Assembly: GCA_017437005.1 (NCBI GenBank)
Contig: JAFSBZ010000026.1
Span: forward strand, 1 to 64,000
Origin: Clostridia bacterium
GTDB taxonomy: Bacteria; Bacillota; Clostridia; Oscillospirales; Acutalibacteraceae
Length of the DNA stretch: 64,000 bases
Direction of reading: 5' to 3'
A model generated the notes under the pieces. The model did not search any database. It was given only the letters and a program-made list of their open reading frames with translations, and had not been told where the DNA came from. Shown piece after piece: positions 36,391 to 44,004 of the stretch (its first letter is position 1; each line of letters begins with the position of its first letter). Both the position numbers and the translations under genes were made by a program.

Positions 36391-36426
36391 AAAAAAAGAG
36401 CCGAGATTTTCTCGGCTCTTTTTTGT
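36391..36426 (+). terminator. Terminator after malQ
   Basis: AAAAAAAGAGCCGAG / CTCGGCTCTTTTTT, an 11-bp-plus stem with a TTTT loop and T run. Works on plus; the A-run before it would also let it act on minus. Confidence 0.85.
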
Positions 36427-36557
36427 ATATTTGGATGGCGACCAACGGAGTTGTGCATAAATTATATTATATATAATTTATTTTGCAATAATATCCCAAT
36501 TTGGTATTAAATTAATATTATATTTCCCTCGGCGAACAACAATCTCGGGGTGATTTT

Positions 36558-36677
36558 ATAGCAAAAAGCGGCGCGCGCGTAAAGCCGATATCATCAGCAT
36601 ATAAAACAATTGACACTAACCTTGCGCGTGATAATCCTGAAGACGATATATCAAAAGCTTATTTAGAAAATTTATAA
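36558..36677 (+). other. Possible small ORF with an ATA in start position
   Basis: A 39-codon frame (xAKSGARVKPISSAYK... to DNPEDDISKAYLENL) is open, with GGGGTGA 5 bases before an ATA. No ATG, GTG or TTG fits. Upstream, TTGCAA (36483-36488) and TATTAA (36505-36510) could be a promoter. A strong terminator follows. Either it is a gene that lost its ATG or a chance frame. Confidence 0.3.
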
Positions 36678-36681
36678 AATT

Positions 36682-36718
36682 ATAAGCCACTGCTTTATTT
36701 TAAGCAGTGGCTTGATTT
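36682..36718. terminator. Bidirectional terminator
   Basis: AAGCCACTGCTTA / TAAGCAGTGGCTT stem and T6, between the possible small ORF and the converging YhcH gene. Confidence 0.8.
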
Positions 36719-36737
36719 TTTCTTAATCGTGCATTAA

Positions 36738-37196
36738 TTATACTTTAACCTTTACTACAATCTTTTTAACAGTTGATTGATTACCGTTTAGGCATATGCC
36801 CGGCTTGTGTACATCGTGGGGAAAGAATATGCCGTATTCGTCATTTGTTAAAATGCCTTTATCGGCATTTGCGTTATCCTCGTAAAACATAACGTCTTTA
36901 GCATCATTATATTCTGACTTTGGTGTGGCTTTTGATATATCAAAGCCTTCAATCACTTCTGTGCCCGAAACAATAAACTGAATATCTATATAATTTTTAT
37001 GAGCCTCGGCTTTTGCATCTTCATAAAGCTTGCTTGTGTATTCCTGTACCGATGCCCAAAGGCTTCTGCCGTCAATTTCATATTTGCCTACGGGTAAATT
37101 TTCGGCAATGGCTTTTTTTATAAAATCAAAGGCTTCGCGAAAGCGTGGATGCATACCATAATAAAGTTGGCAATTTTTTAGATTATCAAATACCAT
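36738..37196 (-). CDS. YhcH/YjgK/YiaL family protein
   Basis: This cupin-like protein of 152 residues belongs to a family linked to sialic acid and other sugar catabolism, perhaps as an anomerase. It has GKYEIDGRSLWASVQEYTSK, AHKNYIDIQFIVSGTEVI and FFPHDVHKPGICLNG, with the metal-binding His/Glu set of the family. ATG 37196 has AAAGGAG upstream and a good promoter. No sialic-acid genes are around, so its substrate here is open. Confidence 0.9.
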   Translation of the reverse strand: MVFDNLKNCQLYYGMHPRFREAFDFIKKAIAENLPVGKYEIDGRSLWASVQEYTSKLYEDAKAEAHKNYIDIQFIVSGTEVIEGFDISKATPKSEYNDAKDVMFYEDNANADKGILTNDEYGIFFPHDVHKPGICLNGNQSTVKKIVVKVKV

Positions 37197-37224
37197 AACA
37201 AAAACTCCTTTTAATTTTTATTTG

Positions 37225-37253
37225 ATTATATTATATTTTTTGAAAATTAACAA
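37225..37253 (-). promoter_or_regulatory. Promoter of the YhcH gene
   Basis: TTGTTA (37253-37248), 17 bases, TATAAT (37230-37225) on minus. Confidence 0.7.
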
Positions 37254-37274
37254 TATTTTTGTGAAATATTTATA

Positions 37275-37303
37275 TTGACTTTTTATACGCGTTGCAGTAG
37301 AAT
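37275..37303 (+). promoter_or_regulatory. Promoter of the anion transporter gene
   Basis: TTGACT (37275-37280), 17 bases, TAGAAT (37298-37303) on plus, about 45 bases from the start codon and divergent from the YhcH promoter. Confidence 0.65.
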
Positions 37304-37348
37304 TGTCAAGGTTTTGCGCCCAAATTTAAAACAAGGGGGGGTAAGGTT

Positions 37349-38515
37349 TTGAGTACAAGGGTTATACATCATAAGGGTTTAAATTTTCCGCAAATTAATT
37401 TTTTGCCTAAAGTATTGGCTTTTATAAAAAATAACGTTGTAATGGCTATTGCTTTTTTAGCGGCGGCTGTAACAACCGTTATAGTGCCACCCGACCGTGA
37501 ATACCTTGGCTATTTTGATTTTAAAACCTTGTCCTGCTTATATAGCGTTTTGGCGGTGGTTTGCGCGCTTAAAAATATTAGATTTTTCTATACGCTTGCG
37601 CAAAAAATAGTAGAGCTTTTTAAAAATATACGCCTTTGTGTTCTGGCACTTGTGTACATAACCTTTATAGGCTCAATGCTTATAGCCAATGATATGGCGT
37701 TGCTTACTTTTTTGCCGCTTGGTTTTTTTGTGTTAAACAGCACAAAAAAGCAAAAATATATGGCATTTACCTTTATTATGCAAAATATTGCGGCAAATTT
37801 AGGCGGAATGTTAACTCCATTTGGTAATCCGCAAAATCTTTACCTTTATACTAAATTCAATATTCCAAACGGTGAATTTGTGTCCATTATGGCGCCGCCG
37901 TTTATAGTGTCAATAATTTTGATTACGATTTGTTGTATTGTATTTGTAAAATCTGAACCGCTTGAAATAGAGGGCGAAAAGGCAAAATTGCCGCTTGGAA
38001 AAACCGCACTTTATCTTGCGCTTTTTGCACTTAGTATTGCAATTGTTTTTAGAACGATTCCTTACTATATTGGCGTTGTTGTAATAACCGCGGTTCTAAT
38101 ATTTGCAGATAAATCCGCTCTTAAAAAAGTGGACTATCCGCTGCTGCTCACCTTTGTGTTTTTCTTTATATTTGCCGGAAATATGGCGCGAATTGATGCA
38201 GTACAAAATGTGTTTTCGTATTTTTTAAATAAGGATACAATGCTCTTTAGTGTGGCATCATGTCAGGTTATCAGTAATGTTCCATCAGCTATACTGCTGT
38301 CGCAGTTTACGGGTAATTATGCTGATTTGCTTATTGGCGTAAACATTGGCGGCGCAGGAACGCTCATCGCTTCGCTTGCAAGCTTGATTACACTCCGTGA
38401 ATATACCAAGCATAACCCTGATGGTACTTTTAGTTATATAAAAAAATTTACTGCATTTAATTTCGGCATACTTTTAATTTTAATCGCTTTTATGTTTATT
38501 TTAAGAAACTGTTAA
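37349..38515 (+). CDS. SLC13/ArsB-NhaD superfamily anion transporter
   Basis: This 388-residue membrane protein has about ten hydrophobic segments. It carries the ion-transporter superfamily signature around NDMALLTFLPLGFF and GGMLTPFGNPQNLYLY, and a second copy around QVISNVPSAILLSQF and GAGTLIASLASLI. These paired Asn-Pro and Gly-rich hairpins are shared by citrate, arsenite and Na/H carriers. The start is TTG 37349 after GGGGGGTAAGG. It lies next to citrate synthase, which hints at a di- or tricarboxylate, but that is inference. Confidence 0.85.
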   Translation: MSTRVIHHKGLNFPQINFLPKVLAFIKNNVVMAIAFLAAAVTTVIVPPDREYLGYFDFKTLSCLYSVLAVVCALKNIRFFYTLAQKIVELFKNIRLCVLALVYITFIGSMLIANDMALLTFLPLGFFVLNSTKKQKYMAFTFIMQNIAANLGGMLTPFGNPQNLYLYTKFNIPNGEFVSIMAPPFIVSIILITICCIVFVKSEPLEIEGEKAKLPLGKTALYLALFALSIAIVFRTIPYYIGVVVITAVLIFADKSALKKVDYPLLLTFVFFFIFAGNMARIDAVQNVFSYFLNKDTMLFSVASCQVISNVPSAILLSQFTGNYADLLIGVNIGGAGTLIASLASLITLREYTKHNPDGTFSYIKKFTAFNFGILLILIAFMFILRNC

Positions 38516-38544
38516 TTTTGCGCTGCAAAATTGACAGTTTTTTG
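38506..38544 (+). terminator. Terminator overlapping the transporter stop
   Basis: AAACTGTTAATTTTG pairs with CAAAATTGACAGTTT (38506-38520 with 38526-38540), then TTTT. The stop codon lies in the left arm. Confidence 0.7.
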
Positions 38545-38559
38545 AATTTATGCTAAAAT
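38531..38559 (+). promoter_or_regulatory. Promoter of citrate synthase, nested in the terminator
   Basis: TTGACA (38531-38536), 17 bases, TAAAAT (38554-38559). The -35 box is part of the right arm of the upstream terminator. Confidence 0.75.
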
Positions 38560-38587
38560 AACCAAAAGCAATTTGAAAGGAATAAAA

Positions 38588-39943
38588 ATGAACTATTCAG
38601 AAATTACCCCATACATAAAAAAGCTTGCAGAAAAGTCATGCAGCAGTAACAATATTCAATATGATATGTATATGAAACACAATGTAAAACGCGGACTGCG
38701 CGACCTGGACGGCAAGGGTGTTGTAGCGGGCCTTACTGAAGTTTCTTGTATAAACTCACGCAAAATCGACAAAAACGGTAACGAGGTTTTGTGTCGCGGC
38801 GAGCTTTATTATCGCGGTATAAATATTTTTGATTTGGTAAAAGGCTTTTCAGAGGGCGGACAGTCGGGCTTTGAAGAGGCAGTGTATTTGTTGCTGTCCG
38901 GTAATTTGCCTACCAAAAGTGAGCTTTCGGAATTTTGTGATCAGTTATCGAGTTATCGTTCACTCCCACCGTCATTTGTGCGTGATATGATACTTAAAGC
39001 GCCCAGTAAAGATATGATGAACATACTTTCACGCTGTGTATTGGCACTTTATAGCTATGACGAAAACCCTGATGATATTTCTGTGCCAAACGTAATGCGC
39101 CAGTGTTTACAGCTTATAGCACAGTTTCCGCTGTTGGCGGTTTATGCTTATCATTCTTATCAGCATTATCATAAGGGTGAAAGTTTGTTTATACACTACC
39201 CCAAAAAAGAGTATAACACTGCAGAAAACCTGCTTTACATATTGCGCGAGGATGGTTGCTTTACCGAGACCGAGGCAAAGCTGCTCGACTTAGCACTCGT
39301 GCTTCATGCCGAGCACGGTGGCGGTAATAATTCCACCTTTACAACCCACGTTGTAACATCCTCGGGTACCGATACCTATGCCGCAGTTTCGGCAGCGCTT
39401 GGTTCACTTAAAGGACCTCGTCACGGTGGCGCAAATATTAAGGTTGTGCAGATGTTTGACGATATGAAGGCAAATATAGATATTACCAATGAAACACAAA
39501 TCAGAGGTTATCTTGAGAATTTGCTTGATAAAAAAGCGTTTGATAACGCAGGACTTATTTATGGTATGGGACACGCGGTTTATTCGCTATCTGACCCGCG
39601 TGCCGAGATTTTGCGCGAGTATGCAAAAAAGCTCTCGGAAGAAAAGAGTATGATGGATGAGTACAGGCTTTACCGTACGGTAGAGAAAATGGCGCCCGAA
39701 ATTATTGCCGAAAAACGCAAGATATATAAGGGTGTTAGCGCAAACGTTGACTTTTATTCAGGTATGGTGTACAGAATGTTGGGCCTGCCAAACGAGCTTT
39801 ACACACCGCTTTTTGCTGTGGCGCGTATTGCGGGTTGGTCTGCTCATCGAATAGAAGAGATACAAAACGCGGGCAAAATTATTCGTCCCGCGTATATAAA
39901 CGTTAAAGACGAGGTAAAATATATACCGATTAATGAAAGATAG
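38588..39943 (+). CDS. Citrate synthase
   Basis: This enzyme condenses acetyl-CoA and oxaloacetate. The 451-residue protein carries the catalytic His in VLHAEHGGGNNSTFT, the second in GHAVYSLSDPRAEIL and the family loop LGSLKGPRHGGANIKV. It is longer at the N-terminus than the E. coli type, as in many Clostridia. ATG 38588 has GAAAGGAATAAAA upstream; TTG 38573 overlaps that site. With no other TCA genes here it probably feeds glutamate synthesis. 2-methylcitrate synthase is less likely but not excluded. Confidence 0.9.
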   Translation: MNYSEITPYIKKLAEKSCSSNNIQYDMYMKHNVKRGLRDLDGKGVVAGLTEVSCINSRKIDKNGNEVLCRGELYYRGINIFDLVKGFSEGGQSGFEEAVYLLLSGNLPTKSELSEFCDQLSSYRSLPPSFVRDMILKAPSKDMMNILSRCVLALYSYDENPDDISVPNVMRQCLQLIAQFPLLAVYAYHSYQHYHKGESLFIHYPKKEYNTAENLLYILREDGCFTETEAKLLDLALVLHAEHGGGNNSTFTTHVVTSSGTDTYAAVSAALGSLKGPRHGGANIKVVQMFDDMKANIDITNETQIRGYLENLLDKKAFDNAGLIYGMGHAVYSLSDPRAEILREYAKKLSEEKSMMDEYRLYRTVEKMAPEIIAEKRKIYKGVSANVDFYSGMVYRMLGLPNELYTPLFAVARIAGWSAHRIEEIQNAGKIIRPAYINVKDEVKYIPINER

Positions 39944-39952
39944 GTGTATATT

Positions 39953-40255
39953 TTGAGCGTATTTAAAAGGATATACGATGTGGTTTGTCAGATTCCTAAA
40001 GGCAAGGTTGCAACCTATGGGACAGTTGCGTTATTAGCGGGCAATCCTCGCTGGGCAAGAGTGGTTGGCTACGCATTGCATAACAACCCTGCACCCGGTG
40101 TAATACCCTGCCACCGCGTTGTAAATCGCGAGGGTAGAGTAGCCGACAGCTTTGCCTTTGGCGGCGGTGATATACAACGCCAGATGCTCGAAAGCGAAGG
40201 CATTATCTTTGAAGCTGACGGGCATATAGATTTAGATAAATTTGGATGGAAATAA
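39953..40255 (+). CDS. MGMT-type alkyltransferase domain protein
   Basis: This short protein of about 100 residues consists of the C-terminal DNA-binding and active-site domain of O6-alkylguanine DNA alkyltransferases. It has YGTVALLAGNPRWARVVGYAL and the acceptor site IPCHRVV with its Cys. The Cys sets it apart from ATL proteins, which have Trp. The usual N-terminal domain is absent. I take TTG 39953, with AGGTG 8 bases upstream; GTG 39944 directly follows the citrate synthase stop. The genes are nearly joined. Confidence 0.85.
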   Translation: MSVFKRIYDVVCQIPKGKVATYGTVALLAGNPRWARVVGYALHNNPAPGVIPCHRVVNREGRVADSFAFGGGDIQRQMLESEGIIFEADGHIDLDKFGWK

Positions 40256-40317
40256 ACAAAGGTAATTCTTTGCTAAAATGTTATATCACATTATGAGATA
40301 CAAGCCAATATCGCAAT

Positions 40318-40389
40318 TTGAGATTTTATAAGGTTTCAGCTGACTATATTTTAGATTTACCAAAAGATTTAGAATATCCTAAAAGATAA
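40318..40389 (+). pseudogene. Possible remnant of an XRE-type regulator (C-terminal end)
   Basis: A 23-codon frame reads RFYKVSADYILDLPKDLEYP, like the LAxxFNVSxDYLLG end of XRE helix-turn-helix proteins. The text before it is broken by stops. This is a fragment at best. Confidence 0.3.
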
Positions 40390-40421
40390 AAAACGAGGCG
40401 CCGTGAAGCGCCTCGTTAATT
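40390..40421. terminator. Bidirectional terminator
   Basis: ACGAGGCGC / GCGCCTCGT stem with A- and T-rich flanks, between the MGMT gene and the DUF1846 gene, which converge. Confidence 0.8.
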
Positions 40422-41906
40422 TTATGTGTGATAAAGCTTTTTGGTTTGATATTTCGGCTCGCAGGTAAGGTTTACACCCAATTTTTTAAAGGTTTGCTCA
40501 TCCACGCGTGAAAGTATTACACTTGAGTGAACTTCAAGTCCTTTAAGCATATTCACTTGGTCAAGTGCCATTTTTGCAACACTGTCGGTTGCGGCACAAA
40601 TTGACAAAGCAATTAATATTTCGTCGATATGCATTCGTGGGTTGTGATTACCAAGAACGCTTGTTTTCATTGCTTGAATCGGTTCAATAACGGTGGGGGA
40701 AAGCAATAATACGTCATCAGAAATGCCGGCAAGCTCTTTTAACGCGTTAAGCAGCATTGATGAGCTGGCACCCAAAAGCGAAGAGGTTTTACCGGTTATA
40801 ATTCTGCCGTCAGGAAGCTCAATTGCAGCGGCAGGACCAGCGGTAATTTCGGCTTTATCAAGCGCTGCCTGCACTACAGGACGGTCTTTTGTTGAGAGTC
40901 CAAGTTGACTCATAAGTAGTTCAATTTTTGTAACCTCGCTTCTTTCGGTAAGGCCCTGTCGCAAATTACAGCAAGCATTGTAGTAACGACGTATAATTTC
41001 TTGTTTTGCGGCATCGCAAACTACGTTGTCATCAATTATTGCGCAGCCTGCCATATTAACACCCATATCGGTAGGGCTTTTGTATGGGGATTCGCCCAAT
41101 ATACGTTCAAGAATTGCATTAAGCACGGGGAAGATTTCGACGTCGCGATTATAGTTAACGGTAGTTTGTCCGTATGCTTCCAGATGGAATGGGTCAATCA
41201 TATTAACGTCGCTAAGGTCGGCGGTTGCCGCTTCGTATGCTACGTTTACAGGATGTTTTAGAGGTATATTCCAAATGGGGAAGGTTTCAAATTTTGCGTA
41301 ACCCGCCTTAAGACCGCGTTTGTGGTCTTGATAAAGCTGTGAAAGGCAGGTAGCCATCTTACCGCTTCCCGGTCCCGGTGCGGTAACAATTATCAAATGA
41401 CGTGAGGTTTCAATATAATCGTTTTTACCAAAACCTTCGTCGCTAACTATAAGCGGAATATCAGAAGGATAATCTTTTATTGGGTAGTGACGGTAGGTTT
41501 TGATACCAAGAGAATTAAGACGTTTTTCAAACGCGATTGCGAGCGGTTGACCTGTAAAGCAGGTTATAACTACACTGCCTACAAAAAGACCAATATCGCG
41601 AAATGCATCAATAAGGCGTAATGTTTCAAGGTCATATGTGATACCCAAGTCACCGCGGCGTTTGTTTTTTTCAATAGCATCGGCATTAATTGTGATAACA
41701 ATTTCGGCTTCGTCTTTTAGTTCTAAAAGCATTTTTACTTTAGAATCGGGACTAAACCCCGGTAACACGCGTGAAGCGTGATAATCGTCAAAAAGCTTAC
41801 CGCCAAACTCCATATAAAGCTTACCGCCAAACATATCAATTCTATCGCGTATGTTTTGTGATTGAAGCGATATATATCTGTCGTTATCAAAGCCGATTTT
41901 TGCCAC
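40422..41906 (-). CDS. DUF1846 family protein
   Basis: This 494-residue protein of a conserved Firmicutes family of unknown function has GFDNDRYISLQSQNIRDRI at the start, VTAPGPGSGKMATCLSQ with a P-loop-like glycine run near 180, GVNMAGCAI and GKTSSLLGASSS. The family shows a nucleotide-kinase-like fold in published structures; the reaction is not known to me. The start is GTG 41906 after GGGGAGG; it has a clear promoter. No partner gene is suggested by the context. Confidence 0.85.
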   Translation of the reverse strand: MAKIGFDNDRYISLQSQNIRDRIDMFGGKLYMEFGGKLFDDYHASRVLPGFSPDSKVKMLLELKDEAEIVITINADAIEKNKRRGDLGITYDLETLRLIDAFRDIGLFVGSVVITCFTGQPLAIAFEKRLNSLGIKTYRHYPIKDYPSDIPLIVSDEGFGKNDYIETSRHLIIVTAPGPGSGKMATCLSQLYQDHKRGLKAGYAKFETFPIWNIPLKHPVNVAYEAATADLSDVNMIDPFHLEAYGQTTVNYNRDVEIFPVLNAILERILGESPYKSPTDMGVNMAGCAIIDDNVVCDAAKQEIIRRYYNACCNLRQGLTERSEVTKIELLMSQLGLSTKDRPVVQAALDKAEITAGPAAAIELPDGRIITGKTSSLLGASSSMLLNALKELAGISDDVLLLSPTVIEPIQAMKTSVLGNHNPRMHIDEILIALSICAATDSVAKMALDQVNMLKGLEVHSSVILSRVDEQTFKKLGVNLTCEPKYQTKKLYHT

Positions 41907-41945
41907 AAAAAAACCTCCCCAAAAGAAAAATCAAAATACAAATTT

Positions 41946-41974
41946 AGTATATCAAAAATTTATGCTTCTTGCAA
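41946..41974 (-). promoter_or_regulatory. Promoter of the DUF1846 gene
   Basis: TTGCAA (41974-41969), 17 bases, TATACT (41951-41946) on minus. Confidence 0.75.
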
Positions 41975-42007
41975 GCGAAATTTTTATATTTATTAATAAT
42001 ATATTTC

Positions 42008-42036
42008 TTGCTTTAATCAAGAATCTATAGTATAAT
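42008..42036 (+). promoter_or_regulatory. Promoter of miaB
   Basis: TTGCTT (42008-42013), 17 bases, TATAAT (42031-42036) on plus. It is the only clear sigma-A site I found before the long co-directional block. Confidence 0.75.
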
Positions 42037-42067
42037 AATATAGATTAACGATATAGAGGTTTTGTAA

Positions 42068-43471
42068 GTGGATTTAAACGAGAAAACAAACACATATTCA
42101 CCCCAGCAATGCGCATATGCCGCTCGCGTAAAATTATTGCTTGAAGAGCGTGAAATATCAAATCCAAAGGCGCATATCGTAACTTTTGGCTGTCAGCAAA
42201 ATGTAAGCGACTCTGAAAGAATTAAGGGTATGCTGTGTCTTTGTGGCTATAGTCTTACCGAAAACATAGAAGAAGCGGATTTTATACTTTTTAATACCTG
42301 CGCAGTGCGCGGGCACGCAGAAGACCGTGTTTACGGTAACGTAGGTGCTACAAAAAAATTAAAGCAAAAAAATCCTAATTTACTTGTAGCTGTGTGCGGC
42401 TGTATGGCTCAACAGCAATCTGTAGCGGACAAGTTTTATAAAAGTTACCCATATGTTGATATTGTTTTTGGTACACAGCAATATCATCGTTTGCCGGAAT
42501 TTATTTACCGCAGAATGACGTCAAAACGAGTGTATGAGTTAGCGCTTGACAATGGTGAAATTGTAGAAAATATTCCAATATGTCGCGACGGCAAGCTTAA
42601 AGGCTGGCTGCCAATAATGTACGGTTGCAATAACTTTTGTACATATTGTATTGTGCCGTATGTTCGCGGTCGTGAGCGTTCACGCGACCCGCAGGAGATT
42701 ATTAAAGAAGCGCGTGAAATGGTAAATTCAGGGTATAAAGAAATAATGCTTCTTGGTCAAAATGTCAACTCATACGGCAAGGGAGAAAAGCACGGCATAA
42801 ACTTTGCAAAGCTGCTTCGTATGATAAACGATATCGAAGGTGACTTTAGAATTCGTTTTATGACCTCGCACCCAAAGGATTGCACCGAAGAACTGCTTGA
42901 CACAATACGTGACTGCGAAAAGGTAGAGCGGCATATTCATCTGCCTTTCCAAAGTGGTAGCAGCAAAATACTTAAGCAAATGAACCGTCATTATGACCGC
43001 GAGGGCTATTTAAAACTAATTTACGCGGCGCGTGAGCGTATGCCTGATGTTGAATTTACAAGCGATATCATAGTAGGTTTTCCCGGTGAAACATACGAGG
43101 ATTTTTGTGAAACTTTAAGCCTTGTAAAAGAGGTTAAGTTTACATCACTCTTTACTTTTATTTATTCTCCGCGTGAAGGTACACCCGCGGCGGTGATGCC
43201 CGACCCTGTAACCCGCGAAGAAAAGGGCAAATGGTTTAACGAATTGCTGGTGTGTCAGGACGAAATATCCGAGCAGCTTAACAATTCACTTGTTGGCAAA
43301 AAAATGCGTATACTTTGCGAAGAATGCTTAGGCGACGGATTATATTCGGGAAAAAGCGAATACTATTCGAGTGTAACGTTTAGCGGTACACCCGATATGT
43401 TAGGTGATTTTGTGACCGTTTGTGTAGAAAAATATGAAAACAATACACTTTACGGCACCGTAATAAATTAA
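42068..43471 (+). CDS. miaB: tRNA methylthiotransferase MiaB
   Basis: MiaB adds the methylthio group to i6A37 of tRNA with two Fe-S clusters. The 467-residue protein has an N-terminal UPF0004 domain (HIVTFGCQQNVSDSERI, further Cys in NTCAVR and VCGCMAQ). Its radical SAM motif is CNNFCTYC in PYVRGRERSR, and the C-terminal region fits TRAM. The catalytic cysteines are all present. The start is GTG 42068 after AGAGGTTTTGTAA. miaA, which makes its substrate, lies 5 kb downstream on the same strand. Confidence 0.95.
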   Translation: MDLNEKTNTYSPQQCAYAARVKLLLEEREISNPKAHIVTFGCQQNVSDSERIKGMLCLCGYSLTENIEEADFILFNTCAVRGHAEDRVYGNVGATKKLKQKNPNLLVAVCGCMAQQQSVADKFYKSYPYVDIVFGTQQYHRLPEFIYRRMTSKRVYELALDNGEIVENIPICRDGKLKGWLPIMYGCNNFCTYCIVPYVRGRERSRDPQEIIKEAREMVNSGYKEIMLLGQNVNSYGKGEKHGINFAKLLRMINDIEGDFRIRFMTSHPKDCTEELLDTIRDCEKVERHIHLPFQSGSSKILKQMNRHYDREGYLKLIYAARERMPDVEFTSDIIVGFPGETYEDFCETLSLVKEVKFTSLFTFIYSPREGTPAAVMPDPVTREEKGKWFNELLVCQDEISEQLNNSLVGKKMRILCEECLGDGLYSGKSEYYSSVTFSGTPDMLGDFVTVCVEKYENNTLYGTVIN

Positions 43472-43499
43472 AATACAAATTTTGAAAGGATTTTTTAAA

Positions 43500-43904
43500 A
43501 TGGGAATTATTGAAGCAACAAGAAATTTAGGATTAGAAATTCAAAAGGATGAGCGTTTTATCCGTTTTGTGAAGGCAAAATTTGCAAACGATAATGACGA
43601 AACTTTACAAAATCAGATTGGTGAGTTTAACACCGTTCGTATGAATCTTGACCGCGAAATGAATAATGAAACTCAGGATGAAGACAAAATCAAAGAATTA
43701 AATGAAAAGCTCCGCGAGATTTATACTGCAGTTATGTCAAGCAAAACAATGCTTGAATACAATACCGCAAAGGCTGATGTAGACGCTATGCTTAATGATA
43801 TTAACAGCATCATTATGCAGTGTGTTGAGGGTGAAGACCCAATGACAGCCGAGCCACATACAGCTTGTACAGGCTCTTGCTCAACCTGCGGCGGTTGCCA
43901 CTAA
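43500..43904 (+). CDS. YlbF family protein with Cys-rich tail
   Basis: This 134-residue helical protein resembles YlbF/YmcA. In Bacillus these form a complex with YaaT that binds Fe-S clusters and RNase Y. The first 110 residues are coiled-coil-like (ETRNLGLEIQKDERF-type text). The tail has CTGSCSTCGGCH, four Cys and a His that could bind metal or a cluster. ATG 43500 has GAAAGGATTTTTTAAA upstream; TTG 43482 overlaps this site. It lies between miaB and mutS. Confidence 0.8.
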   Translation: MGIIEATRNLGLEIQKDERFIRFVKAKFANDNDETLQNQIGEFNTVRMNLDREMNNETQDEDKIKELNEKLREIYTAVMSSKTMLEYNTAKADVDAMLNDINSIIMQCVEGEDPMTAEPHTACTGSCSTCGGCH

Positions 43905-43951
43905 GATTACTCTGAGGGACAACGTTTAGCAAAATCAAAGATTTTAAAAAT

Positions 43952-43971
43952 AGGCGATTCGTAAATCGCCT
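43952..43971. other. Inverted repeat between ylbF and mutS
   Basis: AGGCGATT-CGTA-AATCGCCT, a perfect 8-bp stem, without a T run. It sits in the 100-base gap before mutS and could modulate read-through. Confidence 0.4.
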
Positions 43972-44004
43972 CTACCACAATAACAACCAAAGGGGATAAA
44001 AACT

